Shown: in pieces, positions 1 to 8,510 of the stretch | Numbering within the stretch: position 1 is the first letter of the stretch | Layout: each line of letters starts with the position of its first letter | DNA from: Natrinema sp031626495 | GTDB taxonomy: Archaea; Halobacteriota; Halobacteria; Halobacteriales; Natrialbaceae | NCBI RefSeq assembly: GCF_031626495.1 | Contig: NZ_JAMQOJ010000001.1 | Location: 1 to 64,000 of the forward strand | Direction of reading: 5' to 3' | Length of the DNA stretch: 64,000 nt | Position numbers and translations under genes: made by a program | Notes under the pieces: model-generated | Seen by the model: the letters and a program-made list of their open reading frames with translations, nothing else | Told to the model about the DNA's origin: nothing | The model's database searches: none

Positions 1-1099
1 GGTTCGTCGCGATGATGTCCTCGTAGTTGGCCGGTCGCGGCGGCATGTCCGAGAGGATCAACTCGACGAACGACTCCTCGTCCATCGTCAGCGCGTCCAT
101 CTCATCGACGAGGTCACCGATCGGCGCAGTGTAGGTGCCGTCGTCGGCGGGCACGGCGGAATCGCTGAAGTGCGCGCCGCCGACGAGGGTGTCGTCGGGC
201 AGCGAGAGGATGCGCTCCTGGAGCGACTCGTAGAGCATGCTGGCGGCCTCGGGTGCGCCGTCGTCACCCTCCTCGAGGTCGGGGCGGGCGACGCTCTCGA
301 CGAACAGCCCGTCGCCGGTCGCGAGCAGCGAGTCGTCGACGAGATACGAGGTCATCCCGGAGGTGTGCCCGGGCGTGTAGACCGTCTCGATCGTCGCGTC
401 GCCGACCTGGAACTCGTCGCCGTCGGCGGCCGTCGTCAGCTCGTCGGCGTAGGTGACGCCGCGGTCGACTGCCGCCGCGGGAATGACGCCTTCGACGCCG
501 ACGGCGTCGAGCGCGCGGACGCCCGAAATGTGGTCGGCGTGAATGTGGGTGTCGATCGCGTATTTCAGGTCGACGCCCAGTTCCTCGGCATCGTTGAGGT
601 AGCGGTCAGTAAAGGCACGCAGCGGGTCGATGACGGCGGCCTCGCCGTCGTCGTAGACGAGGTAGCCCAGACAGCCCGAGGAGGGGCGCTGGTACTGGAG
701 CAGCGTCCCGGAACCGTCGTAGCGCTCGACCTCGACGGCCTCGTAGATGCGCGCCCAGCCGTTCATCCCCTCCTCGAGGTGGTCGACCTCGTAACCGCGC
801 TCTTTGAGCGTGCCCGCGACGTACTCGCTGGCACCGCCTTTCGCACAGAGGACCGTCAGTTCGCGATCGTCGGGAATCTGCGCAAGAACGTCGTCGTCGA
901 TCTCGTCCTCGAGGAACTCGAAGTAGGGCACGTTGATCGATTCGACGGTCTCGCCGTCGATGTGCCACTCGTCGTACTCGGACTGCATGCGCGCGTCGAG
1001 GAGCGTGACGTCCTCGCCCGCGTCGATACGGCTTTTTAGCGTGTCAGGCGTGACCGACTTGACGTCGGCGTCCGGAGTGGGGAAGTCGTCTGCGTTCAT
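1..1099 (-). CDS. Rhodanese/metallo-beta-lactamase fusion (persulfide-dioxygenase-like), C-terminus beyond window
   Basis: Reading leftward from ATG at 1099, the frame is open to the window edge (about 365 residues), so the gene is cut by the left end. The first ~120 residues form a rhodanese-like domain with a Cys loop CAKGGAS; a metallo-beta-lactamase domain follows with the zinc motif THIHADH and a GHTSGM box. In characterised families (ETHE1, CstB-like fusions) this combination oxidises glutathione or protein persulfides to sulfite, or moves sulfane sulfur. It is one of three such paralogs here (others end at 8511 and 22619). It diverges from the tusA-dsrE2 pair, and a TATTGTGC-type motif lies ~55 bp upstream. 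Family call is firm; the exact substrate is inferred. Confidence 0.9.
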   Translation of the reverse strand, partial: MNADDFPTPDADVKSVTPDTLKSRIDAGEDVTLLDARMQSEYDEWHIDGETVESINVPYFEFLEDEIDDDVLAQIPDDRELTVLCAKGGASEYVAGTLKERGYEVDHLEEGMNGWARIYEAVEVERYDGSGTLLQYQRPSSGCLGYLVYDDGEAAVIDPLRAFTDRYLNDAEELGVDLKYAIDTHIHADHISGVRALDAVGVEGVIPAAAVDRGVTYADELTTAADGDEFQVGDATIETVYTPGHTSGMTSYLVDDSLLATGDGLFVESVARPDLEEGDDGAPEAASMLYESLQERILSLPDDTLVGGAHFSDSAVPADDGTYTAPIGDLVDEMDALTMDEESFVELILSDMPPRPANYEDIIATN

Positions 1100-1153
1100 T
1101 GTCGTACACCTCTCCCTATCGACTGGGGGCATATAAGAATTTGCATAGTAGTT

Positions 1154-1172
1154 CCAAATACGCACAATACAG
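1154..1172 (-). promoter_or_regulatory. TATTGTGC-type motif upstream of the rhodanese-MBL gene
   Basis: On the minus strand the site reads CTGTATTGTGCGTATTTGG. It lies 55-73 bp upstream of the start at 1099. Similar TATTGTGC-containing elements occur upstream of other sulfur genes in this window (1302, 3668, 6738, 11109). It could be an operator or part of an upstream promoter element; no footprint can be inferred from one copy. Confidence 0.4.
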
Positions 1173-1301
1173 TAACCCGGATGAAGACGATGAGGAACCT
1201 AACCGGCCAGCAAAGCCCTATAGAGGGCGTTAACACATTCTCTCGCCCAATCGGTTGTTTGTGTATGGCGCAATAATCGATATCCTTTTACCGTCGCAGT
1301 C

Positions 1302-1326
1302 GATATTGTGCGATAGCTCCAATACA
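1302..1326 (+). promoter_or_regulatory. TATTGTGC-type motif upstream of tusA-like gene
   Basis: The stretch contains GATATTGTGCGATAG followed by CCAATACAG, i.e. the TATTGTGC core plus a nearby inverted CAATA half. It ends 20 bp before the TusA-like start at 1346. GGAG at 1333-1336 is a possible ribosome binding site. Its similarity to the other sites suggests co-regulation; this is inference. Confidence 0.4.
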
Positions 1327-1345
1327 GATCACGGAGTATCCAACT

Positions 1346-1591
1346 ATGAGTGACGAATTCGACATCACGGAGACGCTCGACGTCAAAGGTGCATCGTGTC
1401 CCATGCCGGTCGTCAAGACCAAGTCCGCCGTGGACGGACTCGAGGGCGGCGAGGTTCTCGAGGTGGTCGCGACGGACTCGGGCAGCATGAGCGACATCGA
1501 CGGCTGGGCGGCCGGAACCGAGGGGGTCGAACTCCTCGAGCAGGTCGAGGACGGCGACGTGTACAAACACTACGTGCAGAAGACGACGTGA
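1346..1591 (+). CDS. TusA/SirA-like sulfur carrier protein
   Basis: An 81-residue protein with the family signature GASCPMPVVK near residue 24; the Cys of CPxP carries the persulfide in TusA proteins. Length and fold pattern (short beta, helix with CPMP, beta, helix, beta) match the family. The stop is followed one base later by the DsrE2-like gene, so the two are almost certainly co-transcribed. TusA, DsrE2 and rhodanese proteins together pass sulfane sulfur in sulfur-oxidising and persulfide-handling microbes; here the acceptor is unknown. The start is the only Met that keeps the full domain and has a GGAG upstream. Confidence 0.9.
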   Translation: MSDEFDITETLDVKGASCPMPVVKTKSAVDGLEGGEVLEVVATDSGSMSDIDGWAAGTEGVELLEQVEDGDVYKHYVQKTT

Positions 1592-1592
1592 A

Positions 1593-2174
1593 ATGAGTAC
1601 TGACACACCCTCGGCGACGGCAAACGGCGAGCCGATGAGCGAGGAGGAACTGCGCGCGCAGGTCGCGGAACTCGAGGAGAAAGTCGCCGCGCTCGAGACG
1701 GACGTTGGCGACGATCAAAAGAAGATGACGATCGTCGCGACCAAGGGCAGCTTCGACATGGCCTATCCGCCGCTGATCCTCGCGAGCACGGCGGCCGCCT
1801 TCGGCTGGGACGTCGTCGTCTTCCACACGTTCTGGGGGCTCGATATCCTCCACGAGGAGAAGTCGACGGAACTGCAGCTGTCGGCGGTCGGCAACCCGAA
1901 CATGCCGATGCCGAACTCGATCGCCGCGCTTCCCGGGATGGACCGGATGGCGACGTGGATGATGGAGCAGAAAATCGACGAGAACGGCACCGCGACGATC
2001 GAGGAACTGATCGATCTCTCGCTCGAGCAGGGCGTCGATCTGCAGGCCTGCCAGATGACCATCGAACTGATGGACTACGACGAGGACGACTTCCACGACG
2101 GCGTCACCACCGGCGTCGGCGCGGCGACCGCCATCCAGCACATGGCCGAATCGGACATTCAGCTCCTCGTCTGA
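1593..2174 (+). CDS. DsrE2-like (DsrE/DsrF/DrsH family) sulfurtransferase
   Basis: A 193-residue protein. Residues ~1-50 are charged and probably coiled (EELRAQVAELEEKVAALE). The rest matches the DsrE2-type domain: TIVATKGSFDMAYPPL at the first strand, then FHTFWGL, and the conserved Cys in LQACQMT near residue 150. DsrE2 proteins bind persulfide sulfur on this Cys and exchange it with TusA. No clear membrane segment, so cytoplasmic. It follows the TusA gene after a one-base gap. Conserved Met-rich patches (NMPMPN, MDRMATWMM) are seen in this family. Family assignment is confident; physiological direction of sulfur flow is not visible. Confidence 0.85.
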   Translation: MSTDTPSATANGEPMSEEELRAQVAELEEKVAALETDVGDDQKKMTIVATKGSFDMAYPPLILASTAAAFGWDVVVFHTFWGLDILHEEKSTELQLSAVGNPNMPMPNSIAALPGMDRMATWMMEQKIDENGTATIEELIDLSLEQGVDLQACQMTIELMDYDEDDFHDGVTTGVGAATAIQHMAESDIQLLV

Positions 2175-2406
2175 GCTGCTCGCACCGACTGTTCGAGACA
2201 CCGATCAACTATTCCGGCACTGAACGAACCGGTCGACCACGGGCCGACCGATCCCGAACGCGACTTCGAAGCCTCGTTCACCTATCGCGGACGCGGGTCG
2301 TCGTGACCGATCGCGGCACCGTCGAACTCGAGTGACCGACCCCGCGTCGGTTCTCCGGTCGTGTCTTCCTGAGAGTCGTCATCGATCCGCAGTCCCGCTG
2401 CTCTCG

Positions 2407-3540
2407 TCACCACTCCCGCTCCAGGCGCTCGAGCAGCCGATCGACCTCGGTCGCGGTGTTGACGGCGTGGACGGACGCCCGAATCGCGTTCGGTGAGGGG
2501 AGTTTCCGCAGGACGATGCCGTCGTCGGCCAGCCGTTCGACGGTCGCCGCCGGGTCGTCGACGTCGATCGCGACCAGGCCCGATTCGGGTTCGGCCGGGC
2601 TGTACAGCCGATCGTCGGGGACGCCGTCGGCCAGTCGCCCGGCGAGGCGGCGAACGCGCTCTTCGATCCGGTCGATCCCGACTTCGTCGATCGCGTCGAT
2701 CGCCTCCCGAAGCGCGACGTGGGGGCCCGGATTCGCCGACCCGATCTCGAAGCGGCGCGCGCCGGCCGCGTACTCGTAGGGATCCGCGGTCGGCGTCTCG
2801 ACGCTCCGGTAGCCGACCGCCCGCGGCTCGAGCCCCGCTGCCACGTCCCGATCGACGTAGAGGAACCCGCCGCCCCACAGTCCGAGCAGCCACTTGTGGC
2901 CGGCGGCGGCGACCGCGTCGGCGCCCCACTCGCCGACGTCCATCGGGAACTGTCCGGGGACCTGGACGGCGTCGACGAGCGCGAGCGCGCCGGCGTCGTG
3001 GGCGATGTCGACCAGCTCCGTCACCGGGAGTCGCGTCCCGTGTGTCCACGTGACCGCACTGAAACAGGCGAGTCGGGCATCGGAGACGGCCTCGGCGAAT
3101 CGGTCCGGATCGACGCGGCCGGCGTCGGTCTCGACGACGCGGACCTCGACGCCCTCCCGTTCGAGGCGCTGCCAGGGGAGGATTCCGGCGGGGTGCTCGA
3201 GGTCCGTTCGGACGACGACGTCACCGGGCTGCCAGTCGATCGCACCGGCGATCGCGTTGATGCCCGCGGTCGTGCTCTCGGTGAGCGCGATCTCGTCCGG
3301 CTCGGCACCGACGAACGACGCGACCGTCTCTCGCGTGCGGTCGAACGCGCGAAACGCCGTCTCGTACGGATCGTCCGCGATCGGCGCGTCGTACTCGTGG
3401 GATCGGACGAACTCGTCGGCGGCGTCGACGACGTACTCCGGGCTCGGGCCGTGGGCACCGAAGTTGAAGTAGGCGCCGTCCTGCAGGGCCGGAACGTCCG
3501 CCCGGAGTTCTTCCGGCGTCATCGTCACATTCGGGTGCAT
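2407..3540 (-). CDS. Class V aminotransferase (cysteine desulfurase / selenocysteine-lyase-like)
   Basis: A 377-residue PLP enzyme of fold type I. The N-terminal part has YFNFGAHGPSP; the PLP lysine is in AAGHKWLLG (about residue 215); LTESTTAGIN and SAVTWTHGT are the expected cofactor-side elements. These enzymes include SufS/CsdA desulfurases and related lyases. The mobile-loop Cys typical of group II SufS is not obvious, so cysteine desulfuration is possible but not proven. Its setting among sulfur-transfer genes supports a sulfur role. A second in-frame Met six codons downstream (MTPEEL) is an alternative start. Confidence 0.85.
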   Translation of the reverse strand: MHPNVTMTPEELRADVPALQDGAYFNFGAHGPSPEYVVDAADEFVRSHEYDAPIADDPYETAFRAFDRTRETVASFVGAEPDEIALTESTTAGINAIAGAIDWQPGDVVVRTDLEHPAGILPWQRLEREGVEVRVVETDAGRVDPDRFAEAVSDARLACFSAVTWTHGTRLPVTELVDIAHDAGALALVDAVQVPGQFPMDVGEWGADAVAAAGHKWLLGLWGGGFLYVDRDVAAGLEPRAVGYRSVETPTADPYEYAAGARRFEIGSANPGPHVALREAIDAIDEVGIDRIEERVRRLAGRLADGVPDDRLYSPAEPESGLVAIDVDDPAATVERLADDGIVLRKLPSPNAIRASVHAVNTATEVDRLLERLEREW

Positions 3541-3667
3541 GAGTGGCTGTTCCGTCCGGAGAAATCATCGCTCGGTTCGACGCTGGCAGGTGCCTTCGTC
3601 TCGATCGCCGCTGACTCGTTCGGTTCCATCGGCAGCGAATACGCGCCCAGCGGATAATAATCTTGGG

Positions 3668-3685
3668 AATATTGTGAAATACTGG
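3668..3685 (+). promoter_or_regulatory. TATTGTG-type motif between aminotransferase and DUF2892 genes
   Basis: Reads AATATTGTGAAATACTGG, close to the sites upstream of other sulfur genes, with the TATTGTG core and an imperfect CAGTATT inverted half. It sits 128 bp upstream of the minus-strand aminotransferase start (3540). The stretch 3541-3808 shows no credible gene. Confidence 0.3.
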
Positions 3686-3808
3686 TCCGGCCTCGAGACG
3701 ACCGCCGAATCGCACGACCCTTCCACGACGGTCGCGGCACTGCGCGGCGGTCGGATCGGTCGACGACGACCCGGCTTCTCGTGTCTCGAAATCGAACGCT
3801 CCGAATCC

Positions 3809-4033
3809 TTACGAGACGTCACACGTGTCGACGCCGAGCACTCGGTACAGGAGACAGAACCGCGTCAGCCCCGTTCCGAGAGCGACGACGCCGACCACTG
3901 CCGCGATGGCACCAGCCGCCACTCCGTACTCGAGGACGCCCGCGAGCGTCGCGACACCGACGGCGAGTAACACCGCACCGACGACCAGTCGCGCCATCCG
4001 ATCCGCCGAACCAATATTGCTTTTCATACCCAT
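3809..4033 (-). CDS. DUF2892 (YgaP-like) small membrane protein
   Basis: A 74-residue protein with two hydrophobic helices (about residues 12-32 and 37-58) and an N-terminal SNIGSADRMARL segment typical of DUF2892, the membrane part of the YgaP rhodanese. It lacks the rhodanese domain itself, which in this neighbourhood exists in separate genes. C-terminal Cys residues (RFCLLY, DTCDVS) lie on the same side of the membrane as the N-terminus. It could anchor or assist sulfur transfer at the membrane; that is inferred from YgaP. Starts at ATG 4033; the third codon is also ATG. Confidence 0.8.
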   Translation of the reverse strand: MGMKSNIGSADRMARLVVGAVLLAVGVATLAGVLEYGVAAGAIAAVVGVVALGTGLTRFCLLYRVLGVDTCDVS

Positions 4034-4096
4034 AACTACGGACGACTGAGACGTAAGCGTTGCCCTCGTTCCCGGTTCGTGGGGTCAGCTGGCCCG

Positions 4097-5344
4097 TCAT
4101 CGACCGTTCGCCGCGGCGTCCCACGCTGCGGGGAGGGTCGCGTAGATCGTCGCGTTTCCGACGAGGGCGTCGACGGTCGTGTACTCGTCGACCGCGTGGA
4201 CGGTGTCTGTCCCGAGCGCGAACTCGACCGTCGGAATCCCGGCGTTTCGCAGCTTTTTCGCGTCGCCGCCACCGGTCGCGCTCCGCCGATACACTCGCTC
4301 GCCGGTCGTCGCTTCGGCGGTCGACGCGAGGGCCTCGACGAGCGGGGCCTCGACCGGTTCGGCGGTGCCAACGCTCCAGGAGACGTCGGCGATCGTGATG
4401 CCGTCGCAGTCGGCGACGCACTCCCGAATTTCCGAGAGAACGTCGGGCGTCGGTACGCCGGCGGTCAACCGAACGTCGAGTTCTGCACGGGCGGACCCGG
4501 GAACGCTGTTGATCGCTTCCCCGCCCTCGAGGACGCCGAGGTTGATCGTCGGCGTCTCGAACAGTTCGCGGGCGGTTTCGGTGCCCATCGCCGGTTCGTA
4601 GAATTCGATCGATTCCTCGAGTATCGGCTCGATGGCGGGATCGACGTCGAGCCGTCGCGTCCCGAAGCGCTCTCGGAGCGTCGTGACCGCTTCGTAGAGC
4701 CGGTCGATCGCGTTCTCGCCCAGCATCGGACGCGAGCCGTGTGCGGCCTCGCCGGTCGCCTCGAGAGTCAACCAGATGCTCCCCCGGTCGGCGACCGTCA
4801 CTGAGTGGCGGTCCCTCTCGCAGGTCGGTTCGCCGATGACACAGGCGTCGGCCTCGAGGCGGTCGGCCTCGAGCAGCGCCGGCAGGCCGGCGTCGCCGCC
4901 GACCTCCTCGTCGCTGACGAACGCGAACGCGAGGTCGACGGGCAGCTCGGTGTCGCTCTCGGCGAACGCGCGGACGACCAGCAGCATCGCCGCGACGGCC
5001 CCCTTCATGTCGGTCGCGCCGCGGCCGTAGAGGCGGTCGTCGACGCGCTCTCCCAGCGGGTCGAACGACCACGCCTCCGCGTCGAACGGCACCGTATCGA
5101 GGTGGCCGTTGTACAGCAACGTTCGGTCGCTCGCGCCCGACAGCGTCACGAGGAGGTTCGGTTTTGCCGGATCGACCGCGAACCGCTCGACGTCGACTGG
5201 CAGCTCCGACAGGTACTCCTCGAGGAATCCGACGAGTTCGCGCGTGTCGCCGGGCGGGTTCGACGTGTCGATCGCTAGCAGGTCGAGCGCGAGATCGACC
5301 AGTTCCGCGCGGTGGTCGGCGACGTATTCGGCGGGATCGGCCAT
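4097..5344 (-). CDS. M20 family metallopeptidase (ArgE/DapE/ACY1-like)
   Basis: About 415 residues. Metal ligands are visible in order: NGHLDTVPF (His/Asp), RGATDMKGA (bridging Asp), SDEEVGGDAG (catalytic Glu pair), IGEPT, and the C-terminal DTVHAVDEY. A lid/dimerisation domain lies in the middle, as in dipeptidases, acetylornithine deacetylase and succinyl-diaminopimelate desuccinylase. These are two-metal amidohydrolases; the specific substrate cannot be read from sequence. The gene follows the CoA-disulfide-reductase-like gene with overlapping stop and start (TGACGATG; a GTG at 5350 is an alternative start), so it is translated from the same transcript. Confidence 0.85.
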   Translation of the reverse strand: MADPAEYVADHRAELVDLALDLLAIDTSNPPGDTRELVGFLEEYLSELPVDVERFAVDPAKPNLLVTLSGASDRTLLYNGHLDTVPFDAEAWSFDPLGERVDDRLYGRGATDMKGAVAAMLLVVRAFAESDTELPVDLAFAFVSDEEVGGDAGLPALLEADRLEADACVIGEPTCERDRHSVTVADRGSIWLTLEATGEAAHGSRPMLGENAIDRLYEAVTTLRERFGTRRLDVDPAIEPILEESIEFYEPAMGTETARELFETPTINLGVLEGGEAINSVPGSARAELDVRLTAGVPTPDVLSEIRECVADCDGITIADVSWSVGTAEPVEAPLVEALASTAEATTGERVYRRSATGGGDAKKLRNAGIPTVEFALGTDTVHAVDEYTTVDALVGNATIYATLPAAWDAAANGR

Positions 5345-5346
5345 CG

Positions 5347-6693
5347 TCACTCGAGTTTGCCGGCGAGGACCTTCGCCGCCGTGAGGATCGGGTCCCAGAC
5401 GGGGCTAAAAGGCGGTGCGTACGCCAGATCGGCGTTCTGCAGCTCGGCTACTGTCATGCCGGCTTTCAGCGCCGTCGCGACCGTGTCGATTCGCTTCGCG
5501 CCCTCGCGACCGACGACGCTGCCCCCGAGCAACCTGCCGCTCTCCCGATCGGCAAACAGGGTGACGGTGAGCTCCGACCCGTCGGGGTAGTAGTGGGCGC
5601 GCGACGACGCCGAAATCGTGATCGAAACCGGATCGAAGCCGGCCTCGCGGGCCTGGTCCTCGTCGACGATCCCTGTCCGAGCGGCGCCGAGTTCGAACGC
5701 CTTCACGATGGCCGTGCCCGCGATCTCGCCGACCGGCGTGGGATCGCCGGTGACCGTCTGCCCGATCGCCCGACCCGCGCGGTTGGCGGTCAGCGCCAGC
5801 GGGACGTGGTCCGGCTCCCCCGTCACGACGTGGGTCGCTTCGGCGTTGTCGCCCGCCGCGTAGACGTTCTCGTCGTTCGTCCGGCCGTACTCGTCGGTCG
5901 CGATAGCGCCGGTCGGACCGAGTTCGATCCCGGCTGCCTCGGCGAGGTCGGTGTTGGGCGCGACGCCGACGCCGACGATCGCGATGTCGGCGGCCACGGT
6001 CTCGTCCTCGAGGTCGACCGCCTCGACCCGTTCGTCGCCGGCGAAACCCGAGACGGCCGTCTCGAGGTGGAGGTCGACCCCCTGCTCGCGCAGGTGTTCC
6101 TCGACGACCTCGGCGACGGGCTCGCCGAACGGCTGGAGCACGTGGGGCAGCATCTCGTAGAGGTGGACGTCGAGCCCGCGGGCCGACAGCGCCTCGGCCA
6201 TCTCGATCCCGACGTACCCGCCGCCGACGATCGCGGCGGTCTCCGGGGCCCGCTCGGTGACGTAGTCCTCGATGGCGTCGGCCTCGTCCATGTCGTGGAT
6301 CGTGAACACGCCCTCGAGACCGAGCCCGTCGAAGGGCGGCTCGATCGCGCTCGCGCCGGTCGCGACGAGGAGGTCGTCGTAGGGCTGCTCGTAGGTCTCG
6401 TCGCCGGACTGAACCGTCACCGTCCGCGCCCCGCGGTCGATGTCGACGACCGCTTCGCCGGTTCGCAGGTCGACATCTCGCTCATCTCTGAACTCTTCGG
6501 GCGTCACGGTGACGAGATCGTCGAGGTCGTCGACGTCGCCTTTCACGTAGTACGGCATCCCGCAGGCCGCATACGAGACCCACTCCCCCTTCTCGAAGAC
6601 GATCACGTCTCGATCGGGCTCCTCGCGTTTCACCTTGCTCGCGGCGCTCATTCCCGCTGCGTCACCGCCGATGACGACGAACGTTTCGCTCAT
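5347..6693 (-). CDS. FAD/NAD(P)-dependent pyridine nucleotide-disulfide oxidoreductase, CoA-disulfide-reductase-like
   Basis: A 448-residue flavoprotein. FAD-binding GGDAAGMSAAS is at residues ~9-20, the single redox Cys in YAACGMPYY is at residue 44, an NAD(P) motif GGGYVGIEMAE is near the middle, VYAAGDNAE is the second FAD contact, and a C-terminal dimerisation domain carries GGSVVGREGAKR. The lone Cys at this position defines the CoA-disulfide reductase / NADH oxidase / polysulfide reductase group, which reduces CoA disulfides, persulfides or polysulfides. Start chosen at MSETF (6693), where the Rossmann strand begins; the longer frame to 6741 has no domain content. A TATTG-type element is just upstream. 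Confidence 0.88.
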   Translation of the reverse strand: MSETFVVIGGDAAGMSAASKVKREEPDRDVIVFEKGEWVSYAACGMPYYVKGDVDDLDDLVTVTPEEFRDERDVDLRTGEAVVDIDRGARTVTVQSGDETYEQPYDDLLVATGASAIEPPFDGLGLEGVFTIHDMDEADAIEDYVTERAPETAAIVGGGYVGIEMAEALSARGLDVHLYEMLPHVLQPFGEPVAEVVEEHLREQGVDLHLETAVSGFAGDERVEAVDLEDETVAADIAIVGVGVAPNTDLAEAAGIELGPTGAIATDEYGRTNDENVYAAGDNAEATHVVTGEPDHVPLALTANRAGRAIGQTVTGDPTPVGEIAGTAIVKAFELGAARTGIVDEDQAREAGFDPVSITISASSRAHYYPDGSELTVTLFADRESGRLLGGSVVGREGAKRIDTVATALKAGMTVAELQNADLAYAPPFSPVWDPILTAAKVLAGKLE

Positions 6694-6737
6694 AGCCGAT
6701 AGTAGGAGGCTCGTGCGTAAAATATTTTCCAATGTCC

Positions 6738-6753
6738 CCAATACTGTGCATAG
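6738..6753 (+). promoter_or_regulatory. TGTGC-containing motif upstream of the CoA-disulfide-reductase-like gene
   Basis: CCAATACTGTGCATAG lies 45-60 bp upstream of the minus-strand start at 6693. It shares the ATAyTGTGC core with the elements at 1154 and 1302. An AATATTTTCC stretch just inside it (6721-6730) may be the TATA region. Confidence 0.35.
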
Positions 6754-6792
6754 ATAGATGTGGTTATCCGGGCGGGGCCGCCTCGAAGCGAG

Positions 6793-7023
6793 TCACGTCT
6801 CACAGTCCGAACAGCGAGCCCGAAACCGTAGCACTGCTCCGATGATCCCGAGCGTGACGACGGTGACCGCAGACTGCACGAGAGCGCTACTCGCTCCGCC
6901 AATTGCAGTGCCGCCGGCAACGGCGGCGCCGCCGACGACGAGGCTGCTGGTCCCGACACAACAGAGGCCTGCGAGACCCGCGAGACCCAGTAGCGACCGC
7001 CGAGAGGCAGACCTCGAGTCCAT
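6793..7023 (-). CDS. Small Cys-containing membrane protein
   Basis: A 76-residue protein with an N-terminal basic stretch (SRSASRRSLLG) and two hydrophobic segments, the first carrying a Cys pair (GLCCVGTSSL). It ends with RARCSDCET, a CxxC-like pair outside the membrane. The layout loosely recalls small heavy-metal transport proteins of the MerT type (paired Cys in the first helix), but length and sequence do not allow a firm call. Start is ATG 7023; the longer frame is not hydrophobic and is unlikely. A weak copy of the palindrome found upstream of the other thiol membrane genes lies ~40 bp upstream (7061-7084). Confidence 0.65.
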   Translation of the reverse strand: MDSRSASRRSLLGLAGLAGLCCVGTSSLVVGGAAVAGGTAIGGASSALVQSAVTVVTLGIIGAVLRFRARCSDCET

Positions 7024-7060
7024 GAGTCTGTTTCCGGCGGAGCGGTGTAAATGGATTGTG

Positions 7061-7084
7061 GCGATTTGCCGATCCAGCAGACGG
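7061..7084. promoter_or_regulatory. Weak candidate copy of the GATTTGC/CAGCAAATC palindrome
   Basis: GCGATTTGCC then GATCCAGCAGAC has the GATTTGC and CCAGCA cores of the strong palindrome at 15387, but only about half of the arm pairs match. It lies ~40 bp upstream of the small Cys-rich membrane gene start (7023), the same spacing as the stronger sites. Offered as a candidate only. Confidence 0.25.
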
Positions 7085-7286
7085 CCCGCTCGTATCGGGC
7101 GAGTCAAACGAGACGCGCGGCCGTTCTCTCTGACGATCTCCGACGGACTGTGAAGCGTACCTCTCGTCGCGTACCGACGTGGTTTCCGTCGGCGGAGCGC
7201 ACGAGCGTCGGGGCCCCGGCGACCACCGCGAGGTGGCCTTCACCCTCGATAGAAAGCGGTTCCCGATCGACCGTCTGAAAGCGTCG

Positions 7287-7919
7287 TCACTTCACGGCGA
7301 ACCGGGCGAAATAGCTCCCTCGCGTTCCGATGCGGCCCTCGAACTCGAGCCCTCGCCGTTCGGCACGTCGTCGGAGCGTCTCGAGCGTGACGAAATGCGG
7401 GTCGGGAAGCGATTCCCCGACGACGAGCCGGCCGTCGGGCTTCAGTACTCGCTCGAGTTCGGCGAACGCCCGCTCTCGATCGGGAATTTCGCCGAGAACG
7501 AGGACCAGATACGCGGCATCGAAACTATCGTTCGGATACGGGAGCCGCTGTCCGTCGCCACGTACCGGCTCGACGTTCCGATAGCCTCGCTTCCGCGTCC
7601 GCTGTCGGAGGTGCTCGACCATCGCCCCCTGAACGTCGACGGCGTGGACCGTCCCGTCCGGTTCGACTTCTCGCGCGACCGTCCCCGTGTAGTAGCCGGT
7701 CCCCGGTCCGAGTTCGAGGATCCGTTCACCGGGTCGCGGGTCGAGGAGGTCGCAGAGCCTCGAGCGAGTGATTCCCGGGCGGGGGAGATCGATCCAGAGT
7801 CGCTGAGAGTACGGACACGGCGACGGATTCGACCGCCACCGGAGCGCGTACCCGATTCCGGCGAGCGCGACGAGTCCGAGCAGGGAGCCGACCGCTCGTA
7901 ACGTACCGCGAGAGACCAT
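7287..7919 (-). CDS. Class I SAM-dependent methyltransferase with N-terminal membrane anchor
   Basis: A 210-residue protein. Residues ~6-27 are hydrophobic (LRAVGSLLGLVALAGIGYAL), a probable membrane anchor. Then comes a methyltransferase-11-type domain: motif I LELGPGTGYYT, motif II VHAVDVQGAM, motif III VRGDGQRLPYP, followed by LKPDGRLVVGES. It probably acts at the inner face of the membrane; the substrate is not visible. A second, shorter relative (12222-12782) shares the VHAVDVQ element and also follows a DUF302 gene, suggesting repeated linkage of these families in this island. Confidence 0.85.
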   Translation of the reverse strand: MVSRGTLRAVGSLLGLVALAGIGYALRWRSNPSPCPYSQRLWIDLPRPGITRSRLCDLLDPRPGERILELGPGTGYYTGTVAREVEPDGTVHAVDVQGAMVEHLRQRTRKRGYRNVEPVRGDGQRLPYPNDSFDAAYLVLVLGEIPDRERAFAELERVLKPDGRLVVGESLPDPHFVTLETLRRRAERRGLEFEGRIGTRGSYFARFAVK

Positions 7920-8034
7920 CGGGCGCGTTGTTTACTGCGGACGGGTTACAGTCTTTCCCCGGGCACCCGGCCGAACGCCACGAACTTGCCGTTGCTACCC
8001 CAATCATAACCGCTCTGCGGAGGGTCCGTACAGT

Positions 8035-8418
8035 ATGTCGTATACGCTCCAAACGCGTGTCGACGGCGAGTTCGACGACGTCGTATCCGAGACGACGGAC
8101 GCCCTCGAGGACGAGGGCTTCGGCGTGCTCTGTGACATAGACGTCCAGGAGACGCTGAAGCGGAAACTCGACGAGGACTTCCGCCGGTACCGGATTCTGG
8201 GCGCGTGCAATCCGGGGTTGGCCCATCGGGGACTCGAGGACGACCTCGACCTCGGAACGTTGCTTCCGTGCAACGTCGTCGTGTACGACGCCGACGACGG
8301 CGTCGTCGTCAGTGCGGTCGACCCGCAGCGTCTGATCGGCGTCGCCGACAACGACGATCTCGATCCGATCGGAGACGATGCCCTCGAACGCTTCGAACGC
8401 GTTCTCGAGAGGCTGTGA
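8035..8418 (+). CDS. DUF302 domain protein
   Basis: 127 residues covering a full DUF302 domain, with the two Cys-bearing elements LGACNPGLA and LLPCNVVVYD. DUF302 proteins are small, widespread, of unknown biochemical function, and are often found next to sulfur or metal genes. The upstream CAATCATAACC (8001-8011) is a plausible TATA region about 25-30 bases before ATG 8035, fitting a leaderless or short-leader transcript. A second member of the family lies at 11779-12219. Cytoplasmic by absence of signal or membrane helices. Confidence 0.85.
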   Translation: MSYTLQTRVDGEFDDVVSETTDALEDEGFGVLCDIDVQETLKRKLDEDFRRYRILGACNPGLAHRGLEDDLDLGTLLPCNVVVYDADDGVVVSAVDPQRLIGVADNDDLDPIGDDALERFERVLERL

Positions 8419-8510
8419 GCGCGGACTCGATCACTCTCCAATCGACTTCAGTGGCCGCCGTTTGGCACGGATCCCGCGCCAGTTTCGAACGAGGAACGAA
8501 CGCCCGGATT

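Noticed and set aside
2218..2335. Coding-like pieces DFEASFTYRGR and TRVVVTDRGTVELE in two frames after the DsrE2 gene
   Set aside because: They could be a frameshifted gene tail, but the stretch is short, has no start and matches nothing I recognise.
4010..4030. CCAATATTGC match to the sulfur-gene motif
   Set aside because: It lies inside the first codons of the DUF2892 gene (K-S-N-I-G), so the match is explained by coding sequence.
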